From contig CANNZV010001132.1 in assembly GCA_947561585.1 (NCBI GenBank), forward strand, positions 125,289-189,288: 64,000 bases of DNA, given 5' to 3'. This DNA comes from Caprella mutica. Taxonomy: Eukaryota > Arthropoda > Malacostraca > Amphipoda > Caprellidae. The translations under genes and the position numbers were made by a program. The notes under the pieces were generated by a model. It saw only the letters and a program-made list of their open reading frames with translations, was not told the DNA's origin and did not search any database. Below, in pieces: positions 12,297 to 24,377 of the stretch (within the stretch, counting starts at the first letter, position 1; the number at the start of each line of letters is the position of its first letter).

Positions 12297-13432
12297 ATAC
12301 GACATGTGATCTGTGTGGTCAGATATACCTGTGTGTGCCCCAAGGGAGTACCTACCCTGCTCTAAGTAGGTGAGTGACTTTTTTCACGGTGTTCTAACCG
12401 AGGAGAAGATGACACCTTGCATAGATCTAATGGGGAGAAAACACCAAACTAGACCCTACCATTGAAATGGGGGGGAGGGGGGGGGGACTATTATTAGTCC
12501 CACACCCCAATAGTCCGACTGTTACATTTTCCTGTATGTTGTGTTATTTATCGTTCTATTTGTTATATTAAAATAAAATTTATTAAGAAATAGATTAATA
12601 ACTATACTCAATATAATTAATGTGATAATTTATTCTTTCATTTTTTAAATTTGATATTCCTCTTTTATTTTACTTTTTTTCTAATATTAATTAGTATGAT
12701 GCAATCCCTCATTCGATTTAACCATTTAATGTAGTTTTTTGTGTCCGCTAGTTTGTTGTACTGCACACTTTATGATTTTTAAAAGATCTGGCAGGGGGGG
12801 GGGGGGGGGTTTGGGTGCGGTACGCCCCTTGATATATGTACATATATTTAATCACTAAGGTATTAACTCACTCTCGGTAATAGGTGTTTAACTTTAAATG
12901 GGTTTAAACACTGCAACGCATTCTCGAGATTGTGCAAATCGGCAAATTGCGCGGAACACAAAGTACTCTATGTTATTATATCTAAATTTTTTAAATATTC
13001 ATACGTTAAGAAAACGTTATTCTAAACGGGCAACTGCACTAGTAGAACAATGGTTAGATGTTATAGTAAATAGTGTCTAGATAGAGCTGTATGTAGATAT
13101 AATTTTCCATCTCGGTAAGTTGGAAATATAATTAAATTGATAAAAGTAAGGGCAATGACGAAAAAGTGAACATGTTTCTATTTTCAGTAGAGCTTTCTTT
13201 CTAATAATAATATATATTGCCTTTCCTGAGCAAGGAAGTCTGTAATGAACAAAGTGTAAAATAGGAATTAGTTTACTAAAAACTTCTGCCCATTCATGGC
13301 AGACTATAAAAATGTTCACTATAGAGGCTACTTCCTTACACAGGACACTATGTAGATTCACTATAGAGTAGTTGTATTGTAACAGTTTACACATTAACAG
13401 TTTACACATTGTGTAGCGCATGTTGATATACA
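12297..13432. other. Intergenic DNA with G homopolymers
   Basis: No gene is seen. G-rich runs lie near 12467-12486 and 12794-12809. Around 13310-13375 there is a fragment with TTCACTATAGAGTAG that also ends the MITE in the last intron of the CABIT gene. Confidence 0.35.
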
Positions 13433-13921
13433 CACACAGAGAAAGGATAAGTTGAATCAAATCAAATTTGATTTGTTTTGACTCATATGAATGGGTTATT
13501 TTTGCGCCTACCTACGTGGTGAGTTGCAGGTACTACTTAAAGTAGTTAAATTGACGTTGGTTAAAACAAAACAGTCGTTTTGACTCACTCCTAAACTTAA
13601 AAAAAGTAGCACTAACTCTCATAGTAAGTTAATTTATACACCAGATACATTGGATTAACAGTCTTTGTGAGTTACTACAATACACTCTGTCATAGTTGTT
13701 TCAACATTCGTTAAAATTCTCAAAAAAGTAATTTATAACTTTCATAGTAAGTTGATTCAATCTATGAAGTGAATTGAATTAACTATGTTTGATGACACAC
13801 CATGTCATAGTTGTTTTAACACACGTGAAAACATGAATAAAGTCCAACCAAATCGCGTAATAAATTGATTCAAAGCATAAATTGGTGATCCATGTGATGT
13901 GAGTAAACTTTTTTCTCTGTG
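13433..13921. mobile_element. MITE, copy 2 of the ~490-bp family
   Basis: It is closely similar in the same orientation to 799-1291, with CACACAGAGAAAGG at the left and TTTCTCTGTG at the right end. The last ~60 bp diverge more than the rest. It has no coding capacity. Confidence 0.8.
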
Positions 13922-14178
13922 TATGTGAGAGAAAGTCTAGACAGTTATTTTAAGTACCTATAAGTACTTTGACACCCACAGTACGCAGATAGTGGGTGTT
14001 AATGGTAGGTAATGAACCAATCTTTTAAAATTTCCCACTGAACTATCATAACCTTTGTAAACACCCACTTCCCGAGTACTGCGAGGCTAATTAGGCGACA
14101 GAGTACTGCATAACAATAATAGTAACATTGGCAGGTTATTTTAATGTTTTTTTCTTTTCCAGACCAATCCCCCAAGTG

Positions 14179-17100
14179 ATGCCTGGAAGTGAATTCCTCC
14201 CGGGGAGTGTGAGTGCCATGCCTTTCCCCCCTCACCCCTCTCCCCCATGCGCAGAAGCCATCTCTCTCAATGAACTACTGCGCAGGTAACTATAAGCACC
14301 TAATTAGTTAAAGTGAGTTGCCTATTATCGAACACAATCATGTTTATTAAAAGTATATCATTTAATGTTTTAACCAAATGAAATAACGAGTTAAATATGA
14401 AAGCAGGTCATTTTGACCTGGAGTTAGGCTACTCTGAACCCTAGTGCGGGTCAAATTGACTAGTTCATTGGTTAACAATAACTAGTTAAATAGTAGTCAC
14501 TTTGCCTCAGTTTTACTAATTTCTATCATCACTTTCCTAATTCCTCTCTGTTGTCCCCACCAAGGTACAACCTCCCCATCGGGGCTCACATCCACTCCCC
14601 TCACCATCAGGGCACCCACACCAATAAACCTCTGCTGCTCTACAAGAAAACTACATCTGCAAAAGTAAGTCAAGAGTATGTCCTTCAGTAAAGTATAGCC
14701 TTCATTGATATTTAGTAGAATATATCCTTCTTTAGTGTTTCAAGTGGAGAACAATTAGTAATATGTTCTGCTTACACCCCGTACACACTGTTTGTCTAAT
14801 GCCCCGTACACACTGTCAAACTATTTGTCTAATGCCCCGTACACACTGTCAAACTGTTTGTCTAATGCCCCGTACACACTGTCTAACTGTTTGTCTAATG
14901 CCCCGTACACACTGTCTAACTGTTTGTCTAATGCCCCGTACACACTGTCTAACTGTTTGTCTAATGCCCCGTACACACTGTCAAACTGTTTGTCTAATGC
15001 CCCGTACACACTGTCTAACTGTTTGTCTAATGCCCCGTTCACACTGTCTAACTGTTTGTCTAATGCCCCGTACACACTGTCTAACTGTTTGTCTAATGCC
15101 CCGTACACACTGTCTAACTGTTTGTCTAATGCCCCGTACACACTGTCTAACAGTTTGTCTAATGGCCCGTACACACTGTCAAACTGTTTGTCTAATGCCC
15201 CGTACACACTGTCAAACTGTTTGTCTAATGCCTCGTACACACTGTCAAACTGTTTGTCTAATGCCCCGTACACACTGTCTAACTGTTTGTCTAATGCCCC
15301 GTACACACTGTCTAACTGTTTGTCTAATGCCCCGTACACACTGTCTAACTGTTTGTCTAATGCCCCGTACACACTGTCAAACTGTTTGTCTAATGCCCCG
15401 TACACACTGTCTAACTGTTTGTCTAATGCCCCGTACACACTGTCTAACTGTTTGTCTAATGCCCCGTACACACTGTCTAACTGTTTGTCTAATGCCCCGT
15501 ACACACTGTCTAACTGTTTGTCTAATGCCCCGTACACACTGTCTAACTGTTTGTCTAATGCCCCGTACACACTGTCAAACTGTTTGTACACATAAAATCT
15601 TAATCTGGTAAAATCGAAAACACAGGAGAAAAGTTAGACTGGAATAATTCGAGATAATTCTCACCATTAACATTTGTATCAATGAAAACGGGGCTGAAAC
15701 ATTCCCCCATCCCATATGTTCACCCACACGGTTGTTCGAGGAGACTGAAGTGGCTTCTCTGCTGTACAGTGATGGTTAGTAGTGCACCAGTATACGACTA
15801 CTGTGAGTGTCTACTCCACCTTGAATATGGAAATGTACTTTATCTAGAAACATCTGCTGCTGAGGGAAATACTGTGAATGCAAAAAGGCCGTTCTTGCTG
15901 CCTAGTCGTTTGCGTAGAGTTTTGGACTATTTTGAATTTATACTATTTTTATAGGGTTGACATTTATGCTTCTTAAAAACTCGTTGAACTGATCCATGGC
16001 TTATATTGAAGATATGATCAGTACATCCAGGAGAAGTATCGAAATTATCATTGAAATACTTGATGATGGGCTCTGGATTTAAATCAGTAGGTTGATGTAA
16101 TCTGGGTTTTTAAACTTTTTCACTCTTGCGGTTGACTTGAACATCTTGTGCCATTTCCCAATATACAAATTAGAAGGGGAAGTTACCTTTCTACCAAATC
16201 TCTGTGCAAATTCTCTCTGAGTAGTCACAATGCTTTCAGAATTTGCATATCATAACACACAAATTGTTCTACGACAAATCAAAGATTGCATTGTTTGATT
16301 TTGCATAGCTACCTTGTTCCAAATATATTACATTATAATATGAATAAGTATGAAATAAATAAAAGTTTTGAGGCTGGTTCAACACCAACTCAGTCAATTC
16401 TAACCAAATCAAAGAAGTTATTAAAGTTTAGAGTGGGACACTACGATTGCACGCCCTGTATATATTCTGTATGACTAATAATTTTACCTTGATTACTTTT
16501 TTCAGGTTCGTGCTCAGTCCCTTCTATCTACCAACAACAAACTAACACCAGTGGGGCCTGAATTGGTAATACCACACAACTACACAGGTAAGAAACTACA
16601 CAGGTAAGATATTACACAGGTAAGATATTACACAACCACACTAGAAAGAAACTAGCCACACACACAGGTGACATAAGATATAGTTTCATCCATTTTATAA
16701 TTTTAACTTCTTCCCATTCTAACTATTATTTCTCTCATAACTACAATGTGATGGGATATGCTATCTATAATCTACTGTACAGCTTAGATCATAACTACAA
16801 TGTGATGGGATATGCTATCTATAATCTACTGTATAGCTTAGATCATAACTACAATGTGATGGGATATGCTATCTATAATCTACTGTATAGCTTAGATCAT
16901 AACATCAATGTGATGGGATATGCTATCTATAATATACTGTATAGCTTAGATCATAACTACAATGTGATGGGATATGCTATCTATAATCTACTGTATAGCT
17001 TAGATCATAACTACAATGTGACAAGGTGTTGTTGTCCCACGTTGGGCGCCATTTATTTCAATTCTCTCTGTGTAACTTATTTGTTTAGAATATTTTTAAG

Positions 17101-20100
17101 TAAGGTTAAAGAAAACGTGATTCACATCTTGAGTCTAAACAACACACAAATTGACATAGAGGGTAGACAAGGAACGAAAGCTTCTATCTTTAGACCTGTT
17201 CTTAAGGGATGCTTTCAGCACAAGACTTAACTCTACACTGAATACGAAACATTTAACACTCGCTGTTAACGTCCTACAATGCAGGATAAACGCATAATAA
17301 CACATATATTCTAGAGTATACTCTCCCCTTTAGGTTGGTTCAGTGTTCTAGACTCCAAAGGACACCCCTCCGCCGTGTGTTACTCCTCCATATCCCAGTT
17401 ACTGAAAAAGAAACCTAACTGTTTCCTCTGTAAGGATGACGTCACAGCTCTGCTTGTCAGCAACAGTCATGGTGAGAAAGAATAAAGTTATTAAACCATT
17501 TATTTCATTCATTTGTGCATTGTTCCTCTTAGGTTTTTCATATTAAAATAATAAGTAGACATATATATTAATAAAAGTCAATGATTATTACTAATATGGG
17601 GCAAGATCAGAGATATCGGCAGTGCCACAATTTCTATTATGTAAGAAAATATAATTAATATTTTGACTGGTGACTTCATTTGGTATCATTTGGTCTGTGG
17701 TATCACTGATACCTGCAGCTGCACCAGTTATATTAATTGGTATCCATGATGCGAATTAAACTAACGAATAGAAAAAGTCACTAGAAATGTTAAATTATAA
17801 AGCTATTTTTTCTTATACGATCGAAAAAGTAGAACCGACCAATAATTCGAAACTTACCCTATTTGAATTAGTATTTATTCATGGCTTCATATGTCTTCGA
17901 GGGAGGTGAATTTTCTATTAAGTTATTAGTTTATCTGTTTTTAAAGTTTGTTTGTTTTCTCCATTTAATATCTTCATCTGTTTCAGGAGAGACTGAGTAC
18001 ACCAGCACTTTAATACGAAGTGGTGAAGTGCTGAAGTTGCTCTCTGTCTCTTCACACCGTCACACCAAGTACGCCAAGTGCTTCACCTTCAGGAAACAAG
18101 TGAGTGAAGGGGGAAACAAGTGAGTGAAGGGGGAAACAAGTGAGTGAAGGGGGAAACAAGTGAGTGAAGGGGGAAACAAGTGAGTGAAGGGGGGAAACAA
18201 GTGAGTGAAGGGGGGAAACAGGTGAGTGAAGGGGGAAACAAGTGAGTGAAGGGGGAAACAAGTGAAGGGGGAAACAAGTGAGTGAAGGGGGAAACAAGTG
18301 AGTGAAGTGGGAAACAAGTGAGTGAAGGGGGAAACAAGTGAGTGAGTGAAGGGGGAAACAAGTGAGTGAAGGGGGCAACAAGTGAGTGAAGGAGGAAACA
18401 AGTGAGTGAAGGGGGAAACAAGTGAGTGAAGGGGGAAACAAGTGAGTGAAGGGGGAAACAAGTGAGTGAGTGAAGGGGGAAACAAGTGAGTGAAGGGGGC
18501 AACAAGTGAGTGAAGGAGGAAACAAGTGAGTGAAGTGGGAAACAAGTGAGTGAAGGGGGAAACAAGTGAGTGAAGGGGGCAACAAGTGAGTGAAGGAGGA
18601 AACAAGTGAGTGAAGGGGGAAACAAGTGAGTGAAGGGGGAAACAAGTGAGTGAAGGGGGAAACAAGTGAGTGAGTGAAGGGGGAAACAAGTGAGTGAAGG
18701 GGGCAACAAGTGAGTGAAGGAGGAAACAAGTGAGTGAAGTGGGAAACAAGTGAGTGAAGGGGGAAACAAGTGAGTGAGTGAAGGGGGAAACAAGTGAGTG
18801 AAGGAGGAAACAAGTGAGTGAAGGGGGAAACAAGTGAGTGAAGTGGGAAACAAGTGAGTGAAGGGGGAAACAAGTGAGTGAGTGAAGGGGGAAACAAGTG
18901 AGTGAAGGGGGCAACAAGTGAGTGAAGGAGGAAACAAGTGAGTGAAGGAGGAAACAAGTGAGTGAAGGGGGAAACAAGTGAGTGAAGGGGGAAACAAGTG
19001 AGTGAAGGGGGAAACAAGTGAGTAACATAACATAGGAATGTTTTGCCGATAAGCTAAGTTGGAATGATGCTCACTGTACTTTAGCTGTCTGTTATCGGAT
19101 GACTACTTTTTACTAATTACCGGATAGATAATATTCCGATGATCATTATAATGAACTATAAGGACTTGTGACTATCAAAACACATTCAACGTACTATCCA
19201 CAATGGTTCCCTTCCTTTTACAGACAGTTCTGGTGGCTCTGTCATGCAGAGGCAGGTTCTACCTTACTGCACAGTGCAGTACCGAGGGAAGAGACAGACT
19301 CTTCCTCCTCAGTCAGCTCATCAAGAGGTTCACTCTTCCAATGTCAGCCAAACTAGTGTCTGGCTACATGCCCCGCCCACTTTGCAGCTTCACAGGTAGG
19401 AAGTAGAAACAAAAGAAAATTTGGTATCCAATATGCCTGCAGGTATCGTGGAATCAACCAAAATAATGAATTAAAATGTCCAATTATGTAAAAAAAATTA
19501 TTTATCTACTAATTGAAAATATGGAACTATATAAAAAGGCGTGCACTATATATTTACTATTCATATCACTTCTTACATTATACTCTAACGAATTCATAAT
19601 GATAATGATAGAGCCATTTTGTTTCTGTTTGTTGGTAGGTTTACTTCGTCTGTCCAGTCACTACTCCGAGTCTGTTGTGATAGCCTGTACAATGACAGGG
19701 AGAGCAGAGGCAACCTTTTTAGAGATGGACACACAGTCTACCTTCCTTCTGTCCCCCATCACTGATCCCATGCATTGTAAGACTCCAGTCTACCTAAAAA
19801 CTCTATCCTACTGCCAAGATAAGTCTGCAGACTGGCAGCGACAAATTAAGGTGAGGACTGAAAGATCTTTTAGCGTAACTCCTCTATAATGAATGAGTTG
19901 AGATGTAGCCTCGTCTATAGTGAACAAATTTTCTTTAGTCTGCCATGAAATTGCCTTTAGTTTTCTGAAATGATGGTAATTCATCGCAGACTAAAGGCTG
20001 CATCCTAACTCATTCACTATAGAGTAGCTCTACTGTATTGAATGCCTTTAGGCTAATAATGGCTATCTTTCTTCAGACAAGTCACCACATGACTGAAAGC

Positions 20101-21813
20101 AGAACCATCGCCTTGAGTGAAAAATTCACAGACAGAACTTCTAGAGCACAAAATGTGGAGGATGTCAGTCATCTGGCTAAACTGGCTAGCAAAGTCAAAC
20201 GGATGAAGAGTCCATACACTAAGAGGCTTTTCGAAAAGAAAATATCCAGAGAGAATACATATGTGCCTGAATCCAGAGTTCAAAAGGGTAGTCGACCCCT
20301 GCCTGACCCTATACGAAACACCGAGGCAGACGGACACAGTGTGGATAGTCTGGATTCGTACTCTCATGACTATAAGAGTTATTCTGAGGATTTCTCTTAC
20401 AAGTCTTCTGAAAAGTGCAGTCAATATTCTTTAGAACAAAGTGAAGACGAGGAGGAGAACCTTTATGCTGAAATAGAAGAAATGCCACATTACAAACAGC
20501 AGGAGAACACTAGGAAAGACAGTGGCATGGAGGATATTGTGGACGAAGAGAATACTGAAGATAATGAATATTTTGACAATAGTGTGAGTGAATATAAAGA
20601 GCAGAGTTTTCAGTCAATGTTATCTGCTGACCAATACTGTCCTACCTCTTTGAATGATAGCCACCAAGCCTTGAATGTCACTGTAGAATTTACTGACAGT
20701 TTAGAGGATCTTACACTACCTAGTAACTTTACCACTGAGACTTCTAGCAGCTATTGGCAAGAAGAAGGGCAGGAGCTTGCCTCTATTAACTTCAACCAAT
20801 ATGAGCTTGTTAGGGAGAATGATAAAGAAAATCATGTTAAACAGTCTGCTGCTGAAACTGATGAATGTAATGCCCATAAAAGTTTTCTGACTCATCATGC
20901 TGACAAGTTTGAAGCTAATACTGTTCAAAGTACTGAAAATGCTGTATCTGATGATTTAGAAAGTGCTTTCTCTGGTGATAGTTATAAAGTTAATGAAACT
21001 CATCAAAGAGAAGTGACTTCTACTCACTCTACAGAGGAAGCGTACACCTCAATGATAACTATAATAGAGAATGAGGCATCTGGCCTCCAAACTAGCATAT
21101 CTATCATCAAACAAAATGAAGATGTTGTTGATGAGAGTATCTTGACAAAAGGAAATAAAATTCTGATCAAAGTTCATGATGACATTCCTTCTAATGAAAA
21201 TACCTTGAAGAGAAATAGTCTCAGAAAGTGCCTATCAGTATCTAGCATCAACATTTTATCAGACGATTCCCTGATCCTTGCCCCACCTCCTACTACAATA
21301 GCTTCTGACACTCATACTTACTCGAATGGGAATGTGACGAATGAGTGTTATTTGGAGAACTCGCATGAGATTGAAATTCTATCTGCCAGTAATGAGCTTA
21401 TTATCCCCTGTAATAAAGAGCGCAACAAGAAACTATCCTCTGATTCTGACAGCAAATCTGTAGACTCGGGTAACGCAACTGAAGACTCTTTCGATAACGA
21501 CTCTTTAGATGGTGACTCTGATGGAGTGAAGGGAATAGAATCTTTGGACTTTGATGAAGAGTCTAGGATTTACTCTTCTTGTTCTTCTGATAGAGACAGT
21601 TCTGAGTACATTGATCACGAATTACTGAGTCCCTTGTTTGAAAGTCATTTACGTTCTTTAGTGGAGCAGCTCAGCTTGGAACACTTCACCACGCCTTCCG
21701 TGTCTGCTGTCCCTTACCAAGAGGAGCTTGAAGAACCTCAAGGGATGGATTTCTTGGAGAAGAGCAATCAGTTGGACGTGATAGAGGAGATAGACGAAGA
21801 GGAAATGGTTTAG
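14179..21813 (+). CDS. CABIT-domain protein, Serrano/GAREM/THEMIS-like, eight exons
   Basis: Exons, by GT-AG junctions that all keep frame: 14179-14285 (first in-frame ATG; the exon itself begins at 14162), 14565-14664, 16506-16587, 17334-17471, 17987-18099, 19224-19395, 19639-19850, 20077-21813. The product is 886 residues. Residues about 30-310 read as a CABIT module: ISLNELLRRYNLP, then GPELVIPHNYTGWFSVL, a CRGRFYL strand and MSAKLVSGYMPRPLCSF. CABIT proteins are adaptors in receptor and polarity signalling (THEMIS, GAREM, fly Serrano). Residues about 310-886 are one large exon, Ser- and acid-rich, probably disordered, ending EEIDEEEMV; no SAM domain is visible, unlike GAREM. The frame stays open upstream of the ATG to the acceptor at 14161, so a further 5' coding exon is possible. 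The family call rests on motif memory. Confidence 0.75.
14773..15594. repeat. Minisatellite in CABIT-gene intron 2, 33-bp unit, about 25 copies
   Basis: The unit contains TGTCTAATGCCCCGTACACA followed by CTGTCTAACTGTT. Single-base variants (TCAAACTG for TCTAACTG, GTTCAC for GTACAC) are scattered along it. Because 33 is a multiple of three and the unit lacks stops in several frames, it opens three frames of 256-282 codons; none is a gene. The array begins about 110 bp after the donor of exon 2. Confidence 0.95.
15680..16290 (-). pseudogene. Tc1/mariner-superfamily transposase remnant in intron 2
   Basis: Reading the minus strand from 16290 downwards gives TTQREFAQRFGRKVTSPSN, then IGKWHKMFKSTARVKKF, which is the N-terminal helix-turn-helix and linker of a transposase. 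After frame changes a later part reads LQSPRTTVWVNIWDGGMF, resembling the core segment that precedes the second catalytic Asp. Stops and frameshifts are frequent, and the C-terminal end is missing where the 33-bp array begins. The exact family is not determined. Confidence 0.6.
16574..16632 (+). repeat. Three tandem 16-bp units each carrying the exon-3 splice donor
   Basis: The end of exon 3 reads ACTACACAG followed by GTAAGA. This junction is repeated three times at a 16-bp step, putting GT donors at 16588, 16604 and 16620. The first donor keeps the frame with exon 4. This is the smallest of three arrays in the window that copy an exon/intron boundary. Confidence 0.85.
16741..17020. repeat. 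Tandem repeat in intron 3, 54-bp unit, about 5 copies
   Basis: Units share AACTACAATGTGATGGGATA and CTACTGTATAGCTTAGATCA and are nearly identical. The multiple-of-three length opens an artefactual frame of 160 codons. It sits about 150 bp inside the intron. Confidence 0.92.
17599..17860. mobile_element. Palindromic MITE (GGTATCC-core family) in intron 4
   Basis: Diverged left end (GGGCAAGATCAGAGATATCG) and better-kept right end (AACTTACCCT), with the core GGTATCACTGATACCTGCAG and GGTATCC to the right. It lies wholly between exons 4 and 5. Confidence 0.65.
18094..19022 (+). repeat. Splice-donor minisatellite in CABIT-gene intron 5, ~21-bp unit, about 44 copies
   Basis: Exon 5 ends with AGGAAACAA and the donor GTGAGT begins at 18100. 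The tandem unit is GAAACAAGTGAGTGAAGG plus three G, so every unit reproduces the last 7 exonic bases and the donor. Variants include an extra GAGT (25-bp units), GGGGGC, GGAGG and AAGTGGG forms arranged in repeated blocks. The acceptor of the intron is at 19223. Three frames of 314-322 codons on the minus strand come from the absence of stops in the unit and are not genes. Confidence 0.96.
19870..20040. mobile_element. Small foldback MITE filling the last intron of the CABIT gene
   Basis: The two halves of intron 7 are inverted copies: GTAACTCCTCTATAATGAAT at the left and ATTCACTATAGAGTAGCTCT at the right, with CTTTAGTCTG and CAGACTAAAG nearer the centre. Pieces of the same ends appear near 13310-13375. 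It leaves only about 20-35 bp between its ends and the two splice sites. Confidence 0.65.
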
Positions 21814-22555
21814 TAGGAACAATGCCAATTGACATATTATCAATAGCAATGCGAATAAACTCATCTAGAAATTTTCAATCTTCATGGAATAGTTGAAGAA
21901 TGTTAAAGAACTAGAAATATGAATTACTCAGTTTCATTTAACATATTCATCTGAATAAGTTTTCGCAATTTTCCTCTTTTATTTTAGATGTTTTCTTATA
22001 TTCCAAAGTCCTAATCTTAAGAAAGTACTGTTTATATAAATTTATTGAAATAAAGATAAGTTTTTAAATATGTATAAATTTTATAATTAACAAAAATATA
22101 ATATTAAAACTTTGTCTTATTTCATTTCAAATGATTATTTTATATTAATATAATGCGGTGGAAAAAGGCTCTAAAAGCTGAGAATAGGTATCCTTTCCTG
22201 AAATGCCCCATAATATTTCTATTTTTTCCAACGAATAGAAATTTAATTTCTCCATATAAGAGAAATATCTGTAATGAAAAGATCGAAATCAACGGAGACT
22301 TTTATAGGAAGATCTTCAGATATGAATTCTTACCTACTGTAGCGGAATGATTGAGTTACCAATTATAGCGTATGGTTGAGTTACCGCTAAAATAGTTTGC
22401 TTCTGATTTTGATTTCAATTGGTAGTTGAAATTAAGATTTTGCCAACACAAAAGTATATATTCATAAGATATATTGATAATTTTACAAAAGATATAATTG
22501 TGTATGTTAGTGGTAGAATTACAGTATTTCATTTAAAACAATAGGTACAGTAATT
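21814..22555. other. 3' UTR of the CABIT gene and intergenic DNA
   Basis: A perfect AATAAA lies at 22049-22054, about 235 bp after the stop codon at 21811-21813, and is a plausible poly(A) signal. Beyond that the DNA is AT-rich with only short chance frames. Confidence 0.5.
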
Positions 22556-23125
22556 TTGAAGCCCCTCTCCAGGCTCCGGGGAAAAATTGAGTTTATTGCA
22601 TAATATTCTAGAACTAAGGACTACGATCATTATTCTGCCAACCCCATACAATTCTGTTCTGTATGTATTTTATTATTTGCTTTTAAACTTTTTAATACTC
22701 TGTGTGCAACAATTGTACAAATCACTAACCTGACGCTGAGAAAGAAGATTGTGCACTCTTTGTTTAGATTTCAAATTTGAATTTTATAAACAAACAATGA
22801 GTTTTCGGCTTTCGTTTAAGATATTATTTGTTTCCTAAAGTATATAGACCTATAATAAGTTTAACCAATTTTATACCTTATCACGAATATTTAATGGATT
22901 TAATATACCTAATACCTAGTTAACAATCAAAACAAATTATGTACATTCTTTTCCTTCAGACTGAAAATTAGTAAGTCGGAAGTAGAGTAGGTAGGTATTG
23001 TAGAGTTTTGATTTAAAAAACCTTTAAAAGCATAAAAAATTTCAAAATACGCTATCAAATTTGTTGGGGTCTGCAGATAAATGATAAGAAACATTAGCCT
23101 CTCATTGATTAAAGTAGAGACTATA
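22555..23125 (-). mobile_element. Short internally deleted copy of the AAGGTCCCCTCC inverted-repeat element
   Basis: It begins GAAGCCCCTCTCCAGGCTCC, close to the reverse complement of the right end at 58277-58311. CCTGACGCTGAGAAAGAAG matches the reverse complement of the region near 58110-58130. GATAAGAAACATTAGCCTC near 23085 matches the reverse complement of the left end near 50460. So both ends of the 50.4-58.3 kb element are present here, in opposite orientation, without its coding arms. Confidence 0.7.
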
Positions 23126-24377
23126 CCATTTATGTTCTTGTACCCTGAAAATGTTGCACAATGTAGTGAAGAGATAGAAATGAGCTCTGGAATTTTACTA
23201 ATTCGTATGTAGTGACGGTCACTTGCATAAAATTTAAAATATTTATTACTAAAACATCAACAGATAGAAATGGACACACAAAATCAAACCAACAATCCGT
23301 AGCCTCGCAGGGAAGAAAAAAAAGCATGTAGTATAATATTATCATGACCAGGATACAGTAACATAGGGTATGGTAATCAGCTGATAGAATCTATAGTTTG
23401 ACGTGAACACCGGATGACTGGAAATGGCGATTCTGACCACACTTTGAAATATGGGAAAACCTACTTAAACTTAGCACTTCTAAATTTAATTTTTTCTGAT
23501 CAATTACTAACTAGGCATTGGTTAAATTGTATTCCATTATTTTTTCCCTATTTGATAGGTATTCATAGGAACTACGTAATTTACCAGTTAACTAGGTAGC
23601 ACTACTTTACTCTCCTAGGTAGCATATATTCAAGACCCTATTTTTTATAGATAAGTTAAAGAAATTAACAATAAAAACACACCTGAATTATATCTATATA
23701 TTCAACTTTGAGGTTCAATCGCCATTTTCGTTTTTTTTCTGTACCAAACCCTTATAAAATGACTTCAAACTTCTCGATATTAACATGAAAATACGAGGAA
23801 TTATAAGCCACTCGGTCACAAACAAGGAATGTGTTGTTGTGGTGACGTCATATTTTTGTGTCGTCTGCTAGGTACTATACCCGATTATGTTCCTGTACCG
23901 TGATCATGACTACTAAAAAAAATGACCAGATATTCGTTTAGAACCTAAATCTCGGAATATTTTTGCATTGTGAAAATTTAACGGAAAGCAGCCGACACTT
24001 TCATGGTCACTTTAATCTTATCTCTTCTCTTCAGGTAAATTACGAATTCTCAGCTGTTCCATATTGAGATATCAATGGGGAAATGTAATAACGAGTTAAA
24101 ATGTTTAATTAGGTATGTGTTCTTTGGTGAACTGTCCAATAATAATTAATACGTAACTTAGCCTGCCCCTATAGGCTATAGCCTATAGGTATATTCTATA
24201 TTGCTGGTAAGTTACTACCTAAGATTTGTCATTATAATCATTTATGTATGTGACTTTTCTTGTTCCAGCAAATTTGACTGAATTTTTGCTATTCATTCCT
24301 AAATTACCATTGATTTTTGGAGGGAAATTTAGGATAACGTTTAAGATAAGATCTTACGGTTCTTACCTAACTTACTA
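23126..24377. other. Intergenic DNA, possible degraded element ends
   Basis: No gene is supported. The patch near 23410-23445 (GACCACACTTTGAAATATGG) resembles the inverted end of the 24768-25491 element, suggesting old transposon debris. Confidence 0.35.

Noticed and set aside
14763..15611. Plus- and minus-strand frames of 256-282 codons (CLMPRTHC-type repeats)
   Set aside because: The 33-bp unit is open in three frames at once; the array is inside intron 2 of the CABIT gene.
18052..19033. Three overlapping minus-strand frames of 314-322 codons (SLTCFPLH-type repeats)
   Set aside because: Same cause: a ~21-bp unit without stops. They also overlap the real plus-strand exon 5 and its donor.
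20038..20076. Start codon at 20038 for a separate 591-residue protein
   Set aside because: The first 13 codons lie in an intron before the acceptor at 20076. The frame joins smoothly to the upstream CABIT exons at 20077.
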